64,000 bases of DNA from Cladorhizidae sp. MBARI D1340-BT2 (taxonomy: Eukaryota; Porifera; Demospongiae; Poecilosclerida; Cladorhizidae): positions 31,184,488 to 31,248,487 of the forward strand of contig JAQNBH010000015.1 of assembly GCA_028752905.1 (NCBI GenBank). The letters are read 5' to 3'. Shown piece by piece: positions 54,456 to 64,000 of the stretch (position 1 is the first letter of the stretch; each line of letters opens with the position of its first letter). The notes below the pieces were generated by a model. It ran no database searches. It had not been told where the DNA came from and was given only the letters and a program-made list of their open reading frames with translations. A program made the translations under genes and the position numbers.

Positions 54456-55689
54456 TAACTGTCCCATCACCTCTTCTACATCACAAAGGGCTTTCCCAAT
54501 ACTTAAGACGTAAGACGCCTGCTAATGCACTCGTGTGTGACTGAGCAGAGAGCAGAGACTTAATAACCTCACACACACAAGCATCTTAGAGATGGTTCAA
54601 AGATTGTCGAGAGACTTCATCTCATCAAATGAGAAGCGACACAGATACTTTGGTATTTAATTCAAAATAAAACATCTTAATGATGTGTGTGTGTGTTATT
54701 GTCAAATTCTTGCCAAATTCTCCCCCCCCCCCCCCCGTAATTTGACCGTTCCTCAGCACTAATAGCTGCTATGGCTACAGCTATTCTTCAACTATACTCG
54801 TCACAGAACTCAGAGCTAACTCCAGTTCTGGGACATTATGAGCTCTGCTGGCTCTTGCTCTAGCTCCAGCATCAGGCCTCGGTACATCTATATAGATATA
54901 TCAAAGAGAACTCCCAAAGTACATAACTAGTTTTTATTCCAGGAACCGACAGGCCTAGAATGATAGTTCAACAAGGCTTTAGATATACACAAGTCATACT
55001 GCAAGTTATAACTATATAGCACACTTGCTAGGACAATTTCTCAGCCTTCCCTCATCGCTCACATGAAGACCTTGGGTCAGTAGCTAATGGACTACCAACA
55101 CTGACTGGGCAACTTTCAGGACAAGCGTAAACTTTATAGTTAGTTTTGATTTTTGATTTTCTTGTAAACAGCTTGGATGCCAGGGGTAATTAATTACCTA
55201 GGTTACACAAAGAGATGGTTTACAGCAGGGACAGATTCACCCCCCCCCCCCCCCCCCCCCCCTCCCCCCCTCACCTCCACTACCTTTTGGTTCTCAAAGT
55301 TGTTAATCAGTAAGAAATCAAGAACAAAGAAATGTTAAAATGTAGCTCTACTAACTTAATTAATTAAAGACATGCTAAAATTCACACTGACTGTGTTGCA
55401 GCTGTTAACCTTCCCATAAGGTCACAGCTTAATTGAAAGTTCAAAATTTCAGAGCAGCTGCTGGGTTTGTGCATGAAATGAAGAAGCTGCATGAAAATGA
55501 CTGCCATATTAAAAAGTTAACTAGTTCAGTAACAAATTAGCTACTAGGGTAGACTTGACAACATGCTTTAACTAGCTATGTCTGCCAGATCCAATTCTGT
55601 GACAAGCTGCCACCAGAGAAAACATGCCCTGCAGCAGTTGCCACAATGGACTCTGGTCCACCAGGTTGTAAGTAGTCCAAGTGTCAATG
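54456..55689. other. unique sequence with two C runs
   Basis: C runs of 15 (54722-54736) and 23 (55240-55262) bases. No gene supported. Confidence 0.5.
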
Positions 55690-56145
55690 ATCTATCAACA
55701 AGTGATCCAGACACCCCAATCACATGAAGTGTAGCAGTCTTAGCAGTAGTCTATCCAGAGATCCAGCCCTATCACGTCAAGTGTAGTAGTCTTACTGATC
55801 CAGCCCCAACCACTTCAAGTGTAGTTCCTAGCAGTAGTTTTCCAGAGATCCAGCCCCAACCACTTCAAGTGTAGTTCCTAGCAGTAGTTTTCCAGAGATC
55901 CAGCCCCAACCACTTCAAGTGTAGTTCCCTAGCAGTAATGATCCAGCCCCAATCACTTCAAGTGTAGTTCCCTAGCAGGAATGATCCAGCCCCAATCACT
56001 TCAAGTGTAGTTCCTAGCAGTAATGATCCAGCCCCAATCACTTCAAGTGTAGTTCCTAGCAGTAATGATCCAGCCCCAATCACTTCAAGTGAAGTTCCTA
56101 GCAGTAATCTATCCCGAGATCCAGCCCCAATCACTTCAAGCAGTT
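55690..56145. repeat. ~42-bp tandem repeat, about nine copies
   Basis: GATCCAGCCCCAATCACTTC then AAGTGTAGTTCCTAGCAGTA AT. The leftmost copies are the most diverged. Confidence 0.9.
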
Positions 56146-57473
56146 AAGCTACTGACTTGGGAGCAATGATGGCAGCATGTGGTTGTTTAGACAATTTGAG
56201 AAAACTAGGGGAAATATTGATGCCACCCAGAGATTCCAATACCTCACTTTACACACTGCATCAGTTTTTCTGATGCACTTCACTCCCGTCACGTCATTAA
56301 GCAGGGACAATCGTTGGAAAGTGATTTTCTAGCATCTAAAAAGATTCCATGATTGTTTTCATGATAGTTTTACGGTGAGGAGCTTGAAGGAGGGATTAGT
56401 CGCTATTGTCCCCTTCTTCCAGTCACCCAATAGGGGGAGGTTGCTGAGGAACAAAAATTCAGCGCACCAAAACCCCCTTAATTTTGAATTGTGTGCATGG
56501 CCTTCCATGTGGGTGTGGTCAAGGTTGACCACAATATTATGTGTGGTTAGGGGAGTGGCCATCATATGTTGGTATGGTTAAGGGTGTGACCATCATATGG
56601 AGGTGTGGTTAAGGGAGTGGCCATCATATGTTGGTATGGTTAAGGGTGAGGCCTCCACTCCATATTTTTTTTTAAATGCTGAATCTTCCCACTTTTCTCT
56701 GATAGTTTGCTTTGTAAGGACATGTTTGCATTCATGACTGATTCGATGTTCCTTCTTCCTCTTGTGCTGCAACGAGGAAGTGTGAGAACCAACTCCTTCC
56801 TGGTGTTAAGGCCACACTTGCTAATGCATTCAACCCAATCTACGTGGAATTATACACCCTAAGACCTAAGTAGGACAAGGTCAACTGCCACCTTCGACGA
56901 ACTCCTTCTGGCCGATCTTCTGTTCCTGGAGATTCTTTACCTGACAAAGGCTGTGCAGGCACCTATGAACGCTCTGGACTCCTTTAAGGAGCAATTCCTG
57001 GGCAGATGTTTTTATCGTAGACCTTGTCCAACTGAGGTAGCCGACTTGCTGACTTAAACGGAGACATATTCCCCTCAAAAAAACTGTCAGAAGTAGCTGA
57101 GGCTTGTTTATATTCAACACCAGAACAACATCAAGCTGGGACCAAAATAATCTTCATTGGCTTTAAAATGTTTAACATGTTGAAGTCTTGTTTTAGTACA
57201 CAGCTTTTTGCCTTCCACTACTTGCCTTGCCAAGCTACCCACTGCTTGCTCATTACGTCATGTCTCTGCAGTTCTCCTCATCTCCTAGGTCATTATCACC
57301 TTTCCTTCCCATAGCTATTGGAGTAAAGCCTTTCCTCTCGGCTATTATATCAAACTACAGCTTATTGCATTAGGACTCGTTCATGAAATATGTATAGTTG
57401 ACATAGTTGTAGATGGAGGGGTGTGGTTTCTACAGACAAAAGTTTTGGCATTAGAGTTAGTGTTAGGTTCTCC
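56146..57473. other. unique sequence with a 36-bp triplicate
   Basis: 56550-56650 contains three copies of GGTTAAGGG(A/T)GTGGCCATCA TATG. Frames at 56359-56581 and 56881-57120 are not recognised. Confidence 0.4.
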
Positions 57474-57945
<472 letters not shown>

Positions 57946-59893
57946 TGCATGGAGGGTGCAGGTGCATGTAGAGGGTGTATGGTATTTTGTTATAATTTTA
58001 ACAAAATGATTGGTTGCTGGTGTATCCCTATGACCCTCTTGTGCCCCCTGCAATATCTGCGCACAATGACAACAGAGAGGTGGACCTCACATGCTTGCAA
58101 TCATAATATATAAGGTCACCCTAAAATGCACCCAGCAAGATTGTGCTTGAACAATACTCCAGCGGACTAATATTGGGGATTCATTTGATGCACTTAACGT
58201 GTGTAGATGAACACCTAATGTTGTGGTAAGTACGTTTCCTTACATGCGCAATCCAATAATATGCCACTATAATAATTATTTACAAGCTACCCAGCTAGCA
58301 AATTCAAACAACACATCTCGCATCTGTTGCCCCCCACTTGACCAACTAGGTTTGGTGAGTCCTGCTTACTCCTTACAGAATGAAAATCGAGAGAATTTTT
58401 TTTTGCATCGTGTACACATAAAGAAAAGGCCTGAATAATGCACACTTAGTTACAGGCACGGAATATTCCTGCATGCAGTGGGATTTCCCGCCATTCCCCC
58501 CCCCCTCTCCCTCCATCCCACGGCCACATAACATGAAAATGTTTTCGCCCATGCAGATAGTTGAGCTGTTCTCACAAGTAAAAGGTTTTTTTCCATCCTA
58601 GCCACTTCTCTCACCTTTTATCAAAGCGAACTAGTTTTGACCAATGCAGTTAAGACACACACAGAGAGAGACAGGGGAAGATAGAGCCTTTGAAAGAGAC
58701 TACCATCACCTGATCAATTACATTAGGTCTGCTGAACCACCATTGTTCCATTTCTCCATTTCTGCTTGCTAACATATTGATGCATTTTCCCCCTTACACT
58801 TGGCCCTTGGCCAGGTTGGACTGCCCACATTATGAGAAGCGAGGTCAAGGTATTCAAGACAGTCACTGCAAGAAGAGGAGAATCTCCCGCAGGAGAGCTG
58901 GCTACATCAGTTATCCAAACATTTTCTGTTAGCTGGACACCCTCAGCTCCCAACCTGTTGACCCAACCCATCTTGTTTTTCCCATAGTCTGTTCAGTCAT
59001 CAAACCCCCAAACATGGATGCACTAATGTTATTATTACCTCAGCACCAGCTGTGCTATGCAAAGCCCCTTTTCATCTTTGTGCAGGTCAGGACAAACTTA
59101 GAGGTGGGGCTTCGATGCAAACATAGCTTCATACAGCCTTGCGGTTATACAAACCCATCTGCTCGGGCTCCCCAGTTATAATTCACTTTGCTGCCTATCA
59201 GACTGTCTCTCAGATAAACTTTTATCACCAGTTTTCCTTTCCTACTTGGGAGGGGATGCCCTATTGAGTGCTCTCAGGATATTTTAGCTTACTTACTGCA
59301 TGCATGACGTTTATGAACCTGGGCACACTAAGGCTATATATTAATTAAAGTAGTTGGTTTTCTGACCTCTTCAACCAGCCTGTTGACCATAGCTGTACCC
59401 ACCGTCTCCCAGTCAACATCTTCATGGCCAGCTTCGTGGTGCAGGGCGAGTTATAGCCAGGAAGAAAATACAATGGGCTTGATTAAGCAAGTTACCGTGT
59501 CTAAAGCATTAGCAGCTTACCAAAGTGCCCATGAACGGCGTACCTAGTCCCTCGCACTGGAGTCTGTAGTAAACAGATTGTGATTAACTCAGCTGCAAAC
59601 CATTACTAATACTATATCTTACAACAGGTTTAGCGGACATCTCCTTAGCAAATAGAACTTTATACGAGAAGGCTTCTCCGCTACTCAGCACTGGAAACAC
59701 AATTCATAAAACAACCACCCGCACTTAGAGCGCTTGGTGGTTGCGGTAGTAAACTGAAAGTGGATTTCCCCCTATTATGCTGACTGCAAGTCCCCAAACA
59801 CCCGCGTAATTCATCTCGCGAAGTCCGCCAATCCAAGAGACATGACAAACTTTAACAAACAACAGACAATTCTGGTATTAAATGATTCATAAT
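57946..59893. other. unique sequence, no gene supported
   Basis: About 1.9 kb. Overlapping frames at 58723-58971 on both strands are open but unrecognised. Confidence 0.4.
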
Positions 59894-60409
59894 TCATGTA
59901 TATGTATGTCTGGTTTGATGAATGTTGAAACCAGTTGGATGATCCCCAAATACAGCACAGTCATCACACAACTCAGAGCTGAAAGCCAGTGACTCATTCT
60001 CAGAAGTGTAATCCTCCGCAGTTCGACCACAACACCTGTGTCTTTTCTGTGACCATTGTCTCTGTTTACCGGATATTGAACGACGACCGACAAACTCCGC
60101 CATTCCAACCGGCTCCTCGTACTGATTGGTAAGAGTGCTCACAAACACAAATGATTGAAGAATATTTCTCCCGAGGTCTAGAGATTGTATGGAAGAGTCA
60201 TCGTCTTTGGTTGAGTCTGAAAGAGGATAGTTGGTCTTGTGTTCTGTTGTCATGGTTCCATGTGTTTTGAGGGGAAATCTGCTGCGATGAATGGGCATTT
60301 GTTTTCTGGTGTATTCCATCACAGATTGCTTGAGGTAGTGGACTGCCATTGGCTGTCTCTGAAGAAAAAGTTTCATGATGATAGGAGGAAGACAACCCCT
60401 CATGTCACC
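59894..60409 (-). CDS. candidate last exon of an unidentified gene
   Basis: The longest non-repeat frame outside the transposons. On the minus strand, ATTTTATGCCAG precedes GGTGACATGAGG at 60409, and the frame then runs 171 codons to a TAA at 59894-59896. The product is Ser/Thr- and charge-rich, starting GDMRGCLPPIIMKLFLQRQP and ending with a CDDCAVFGDHPTGF segment. I do not recognise a domain. No AATAAA is evident just downstream. It could also be a chance frame. Confidence 0.3.
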   Translation of the reverse strand, partial: GDMRGCLPPIIMKLFLQRQPMAVHYLKQSVMEYTRKQMPIHRSRFPLKTHGTMTTEHKTNYPLSDSTKDDDSSIQSLDLGRNILQSFVFVSTLTNQYEEPVGMAEFVGRRSISGKQRQWSQKRHRCCGRTAEDYTSENESLAFSSELCDDCAVFGDHPTGFNIHQTRHTYT

Positions 60410-60960
60410 CTGGCATAAAATAATCATCATCATAATATACCAGATAATAACTAGACAATACCCACAGAGACTTGGCAATTACTTGATTTAATAATAATAA
60501 CTAGATAATACCCACAGAGACTTGGCAATTACTTAATAATAAGACAATACCCACAGGGATTTGGCGATAAATAAATAATTATCATAATAATTATATACCA
60601 GATAATAATTAGACAATACCCACAGGGGCTTGGCAATTAATTAATAATAAGACAATACCCATCGGTGATCACTAAATAAATAATAATCATAATATAGATA
60701 ATAATTAGACAATACCCATAGGGACTTGGCAATTACTTAATAATAAGACATTGCCAATAAAACAATGCCCACAGGGACTTGGTGATCACTAAATAAATAA
60801 TTATCATAATATACCAGATAATAATCAGACAATACCCATAGGGACTTGGTAATTACTTAATAATAAGACAATGCCCACAGGGACTTGGTGATCACTAAAT
60901 ATCAACTAGACAATACCCACAGAGATTTGGCAATTAATTAATAACTAGACAATACCCAGT
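60410..60960. repeat. degenerate repeat (GACAATACCCACAGGGACTT)
   Basis: About ten imperfect copies of GACAATACCCACAGGGACTT followed by GGCAATTACTTAATAATAA and ATCATAATATACCAGATAA, in varying combinations. Confidence 0.88.
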
Positions 60961-61689
60961 GATTGTTTTTTCCTTTCATAATTACTGCTAGAATCCATTA
61001 ATAATATTTGAACAGAGACTATGTTGGATGTGAAGGAGAAGGCGCTGCTCTAGTTCCTTATGTTTTGTTTGCTTGGCTTATTTCCCCACAACTAGTTCTT
61101 GCAGTGTTTGTGTGTACTCAGACGGTGATGGTGGGGACTAATCCTGCCATTGAGGCTCAGGGTCTCATATTAAACCTAGAGACATCACAATGCTGGCTCA
61201 GTGAGGACATTGGCCCATGGCAGAAGTTGCAGTGCAGGGGAGTAGCCAGGATTTTGAGCAGGGAGGGTGCTGCGAGTAGCATCTTGACCCTAGCCATGCC
61301 CACTTACAACAATTACTACTGTTGTTATTACTTATGACAATGTTACATGATAATAATGGTGAGATGAGTTAGCAGTCGCTTTAGTTAATCAGCAGGAATG
61401 TTTATCATTTGAAGGTGCCTGGGATGGCGCTGAGCAAATTTGTCAATGACTGATGAAATGTCAACAGTTGATAGTGTGGAATAATGCAACCCATTGAGCC
61501 AAGAATGAGCCAATAGTAGCCATTGTTGTAGGAAGGGAAGTTCTTATTCATCTCAAAAAGAAAGTTCATTAAGGACAGCAAGTCAGAGGTAAGGTTCATA
61601 AAATAGTCAGCAATGCCCTGATGTTTGAAAACATTGAACTAACATAACAAGGAAGGTAAGCAAGATGGCCCATGAGAAGTCTTCTGTTC
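60961..61689. other. unique sequence, no gene supported
   Basis: A plus frame at 61008-61337 and a minus stretch at 61405-61640 (VFKHQGIADYFMN...) are open but unrecognised. The latter could be the decayed end of the hAT element, but no hAT C-terminal dimerisation motif is visible. Confidence 0.35.
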
Positions 61690-61779
61690 CTGTTATTTCA
61701 TGGGCCAATAGTGAAACTCACTCTGAAAATTGGCAAAATTCAGCTCATTTGTGCTATACTCTTCAGCACTGATGGTAAC

Positions 61780-62598
61780 AATTATGGATGGTACTAAGTA
61801 CATACCCCGTCAATCTCTCTGATGAGATGGTAACCAATATGGATGGTACTAAGTACATACCCCGTCAATCTCTCTGATGAGATGGTAACCAATATGGATG
61901 GTACTAAGTACATACCCCGTCAATCTCTCTGATGAGATGGTAACCAATATGGATGGTACTAAGTACATACCCCGTCAATCTCTCTGATGAGATGGTAACC
62001 AATATGGATGGTACTAAGTACATACCCCGTCAATCTCTCTGATGAGATGGTAACCAATATGGATGGTACTAAGTACATACCCCGTCAATCTCTCTGATGA
62101 GATGGTAACCAATATGGATGTACTAAGTACATACCCCGTCAATCTCTCTGATGAGATGGTAACCAATATGGATGGTACTAAGTACATACCCCGTCAATCT
62201 CTCTGATGAGATGGTAACCAATATGGATGGTACTAAGTACATACCCCGTCAATCTCTCTGATGAGATGGTAACCAATATGGATGGTACTAAGTACATACC
62301 CCGTCAATCTCTCTGATGAGATGGTAACCAATATGGATGGTACTAAGTACATACCCCATCAATCTCTCTGATGAGATGGTAACCAATATGGATGGTACTA
62401 AGTACATACCCCGTCAATCTCTCTGATGAGATGGTAACCAATATGGATGGTACTAAGTACATACCCCGTCAATCTCTCTGATGAGATGGTAACCAATATG
62501 GATGGTACTAAGTACATACCCCGTCAATCTCTCTGATGAGATGGTAACCAATATGGATGGTACTAAGTACATACCCCGTCAATCTCTCTGATGATGAA
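61780..62598 (-). repeat. 55-bp array made from hAT coding sequence
   Basis: About 15 nearly identical units: GATGAGATGGTAACCAATAT, GGATGGTACTAAGTACATAC, CCCGTCAATCTCTCT. On the minus strand the unit encodes GMYLVPSILVTISSER, the segment expected just after the DRF region of the transposase. A single diverged unit (VPSIIVTIS) continues into the transposase remnant at 61780. Confidence 0.9.
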
Positions 62599-62900
62599 TG
62601 CTAAAACGGTCATCTAGTTCTGAAATAAATCTCTCTGATGATGAATACTAAAATGGTCATCTAGTTCTGAAATAAATCTCTCTGATGATGAATGTCATCA
62701 AGTTCTGAAATAAATCTCTCTGATGATGAATACTAAAACGGTCATCTAGTTCTGAAATAAATCTCTCTGATGATGAATGCTAAAACGGTCATCTAGTTCT
62801 GAAATAAATCTCTCTGATGATGAATGCTAAAACGGTCATCTAGTTCTGAAATAAATCTCTCGGATGATGAATGCTAAAACGGTCACCTAGTTCTGAAATA
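62586..62900 (-). repeat. 47-bp array made from hAT coding sequence
   Basis: About 6.5 units of GATGATGAATGCTAAAACGG, TCATCTAGTTCTGAAATAAA, TCTCTCT. The minus strand encodes ISELDDRFSIHHQRD; the flanking transposase at the outer edge reads ISELGDRFSI. It meets the 55-bp array at the shared sequence AATCTCTCTGATGA. Confidence 0.9.
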
Positions 62901-64000
62901 AGTGGTCAACAAGAGGAATAGAAATACATACTACTACGACAGTAATATTCACTTAGAGAATTGGCAGGAACATTGTCTCTGCGACGCTGGCTGGCGGCCA
63001 CAAAGTCTAGGCAAGGATGGCTGCATACCAATACTCTGACACAGTTTCTCAATAGTCTTGAACCATTGAGAGTGATGTGTGTCTATATTCCTCCTAACAT
63101 CCTTCAAAGTTGCAGTCACATTGCCAATCTCACCTACTGGTTCAACTCTTTCGCTTCAGCCTGAAGACTAGAGGTTAAGGCTGGGATATACCTGGCAATA
63201 ACTATAGCACTAAGGAAACCTGTTTGTGCTAATTGCTAGCAAAAGTGTCTGGCACCAGTTACCGAATCTGCAAGACCACTCGGTAGTAACACCTGCTGTG
63301 TATATGTTTTCCGTGCATGCCACAATAGAAGGATAAAGTTACTGGAAGAGGTTGAGAGCATCTAGTCACTGAACCCATCGAGTTCGGCAGAGGTCTTTAA
63401 CTTCTGAACTGCTGGGACTGGTTGTGTATCATCAATAGACTTTTCCAGAATGCGCTGGCATTTTAGATGAGCAGCAAAATACATAGCAACTTGACCTGAA
63501 TACCCATCATGTTACGAATACTAATATGACTGCACAACTGCCTGATGTGCAATGGAGATATAGTGCCAGAGAGTATTGAGATGTAACAATGGCTGCAGCC
63601 TCCCTTGTCCTACCACACATGTTTCCTGTGCCATCATAGGCTCGACCTCGCTACTTCGTGAGATATAAATTGCAATCTCTCAAGAACCCTAAAATCTTCT
63701 CCGCTAAGCAGCACCGGTGTGCCTCATTCAAGGAATGTGAGGAAGTCTTCCCTCACAAGGCTTGGATGAACATACTTGATGACAAGACTCAACTGCTCTC
63801 TATTAGTTAAAGTCAGTAACCTCATCTGCTATTACTGCAAACCACAAGGCTTTTTTCACATTCTGAATGAGCTGATCCCTAATATGCTCTCCAAGAATGC
63901 CAATAATTTGATTTTGAATAAAAGCTGATGTGTAAGTGGCATTTCTTGCAGCAGTGGCAAAATAGTCTTCTAGGACTTGATCGCCAGCCTTCAACTCTGG

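Larger units (their letters stand above)
61690..64000 (-). pseudogene. decayed hAT (DUF4371/ZMYM-like) transposase
   Basis: On the minus strand from the window edge, in the usual order: ELKAGDQVLEDYF, YTSAFIQNQIIGILGE and VIADEVTDF (63994-63806); then after frameshifts NREQLSLVIKYV and REDFLTFLE; LAEKILGFLRDCNLYLTK; RAYDGTGNMCGRTREAAAIV (about 63600); DLCRTRWVQ (about 63390); EIGNVTATLKDVRRNIDTHH to PSLPRLCGRQ (about 63140-62990); RRRDNVPANS; IPLVDHL; ISELGDRFSI; GMYLVPSILVT; and NFANFQSEFHYW (about 61715). Many stops and shifts make it inactive. These are the landmarks of the hAT family that includes ZMYM-like and P52rIPK-like proteins. The gene continues beyond the window. Confidence 0.85.

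Noticed and set aside
56359..56581. Short overlapping frames as a further RT fragment
   Set aside because: Resemblance to the 42.6-kb fragment is limited to a few residues and could be chance.
63352..63374. AGAGCATCTAGTCAC resembling the MITE core (GACTAGATGCTCT)
   Set aside because: It is explained by hAT coding sequence (the DALN segment after RTRWVQ) and the flanks do not match the MITE.

Overview
This looks like a nuclear window from an animal, probably an early-branching or other marine invertebrate such as a sponge. That is an inference: I see spliced GT-AG genes, a piggyBac-type and a hAT/DUF4371-type DNA transposon, Ty3-type and non-LTR-type reverse transcriptase remnants, and no operons, Shine-Dalgarno sites, rRNA, tRNA or CRISPR. 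The species cannot be fixed from the sequence. By my coordinate arithmetic some 28-30 kb of the 64 kb lies in about 25 different tandem arrays. Most open frames in the window are therefore translations of minisatellites, not genes.

Layout. 0.9-3.1 kb: a 38-bp and a 31-bp minisatellite. 3.1-11.0 kb: two nearly identical copies, period 3,960 bp, of an intact, one-intron piggyBac-like element. Both sit in a direct-repeat frame of minisatellite plus 119-bp flank that is present three times. 11.7-23.2 kb, minus strand: exons of a probable host gene with a START-like lipid-binding domain. Three exons join in phase (22436-22538, 22265-22327, 16698-16794), and a further one is possible at 11720-11774. 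The introns are filled by arrays of 33, 37, 39/30, 21 and 58 bp. 21.8 kb: a C-terminal RT fragment. 24.7-28.6 kb: an 18-bp array abutting a broken Ty3-type pol (RT end, RNase H, integrase). 28.9-29.8 kb: a 32-bp array. 30.4-38.5 kb: a tandemly duplicated locus. One copy keeps a short first exon with a splice donor. The other carries, at the same donor, a 6.7-kb array of about 390 copies of a 17-bp unit that is itself a splice-donor consensus. 39.7-40.8 kb: foldback and MITE sequences. 42.5-46.3 kb: a non-LTR RT remnant on the minus strand, split by a 3-kb, 38-bp array. 49.3-56.1 kb: 57-bp, MET-codon, 37-bp and 42-bp arrays. 57.5 kb: a long ATT tract. 59.9-60.4 kb: a candidate last exon on the minus strand. 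61.7-64.0 kb: a decayed hAT transposase on the minus strand, with two adjacent segments of its own coding sequence amplified into 47-bp and 55-bp arrays.

The theme I find most interesting is where the minisatellites come from. In at least four places a unit can be traced to a functional sequence that survives beside it: two segments of a hAT coding region, a splice-acceptor/exon start of the START-like gene, a splice donor of a duplicated gene, and an internal motif of a MITE. This suggests a genome in which short duplications of coding or splice-site sequence are repeatedly amplified into kilobase arrays. The only intact gene products I can support are the two identical piggyBac-like transposases.
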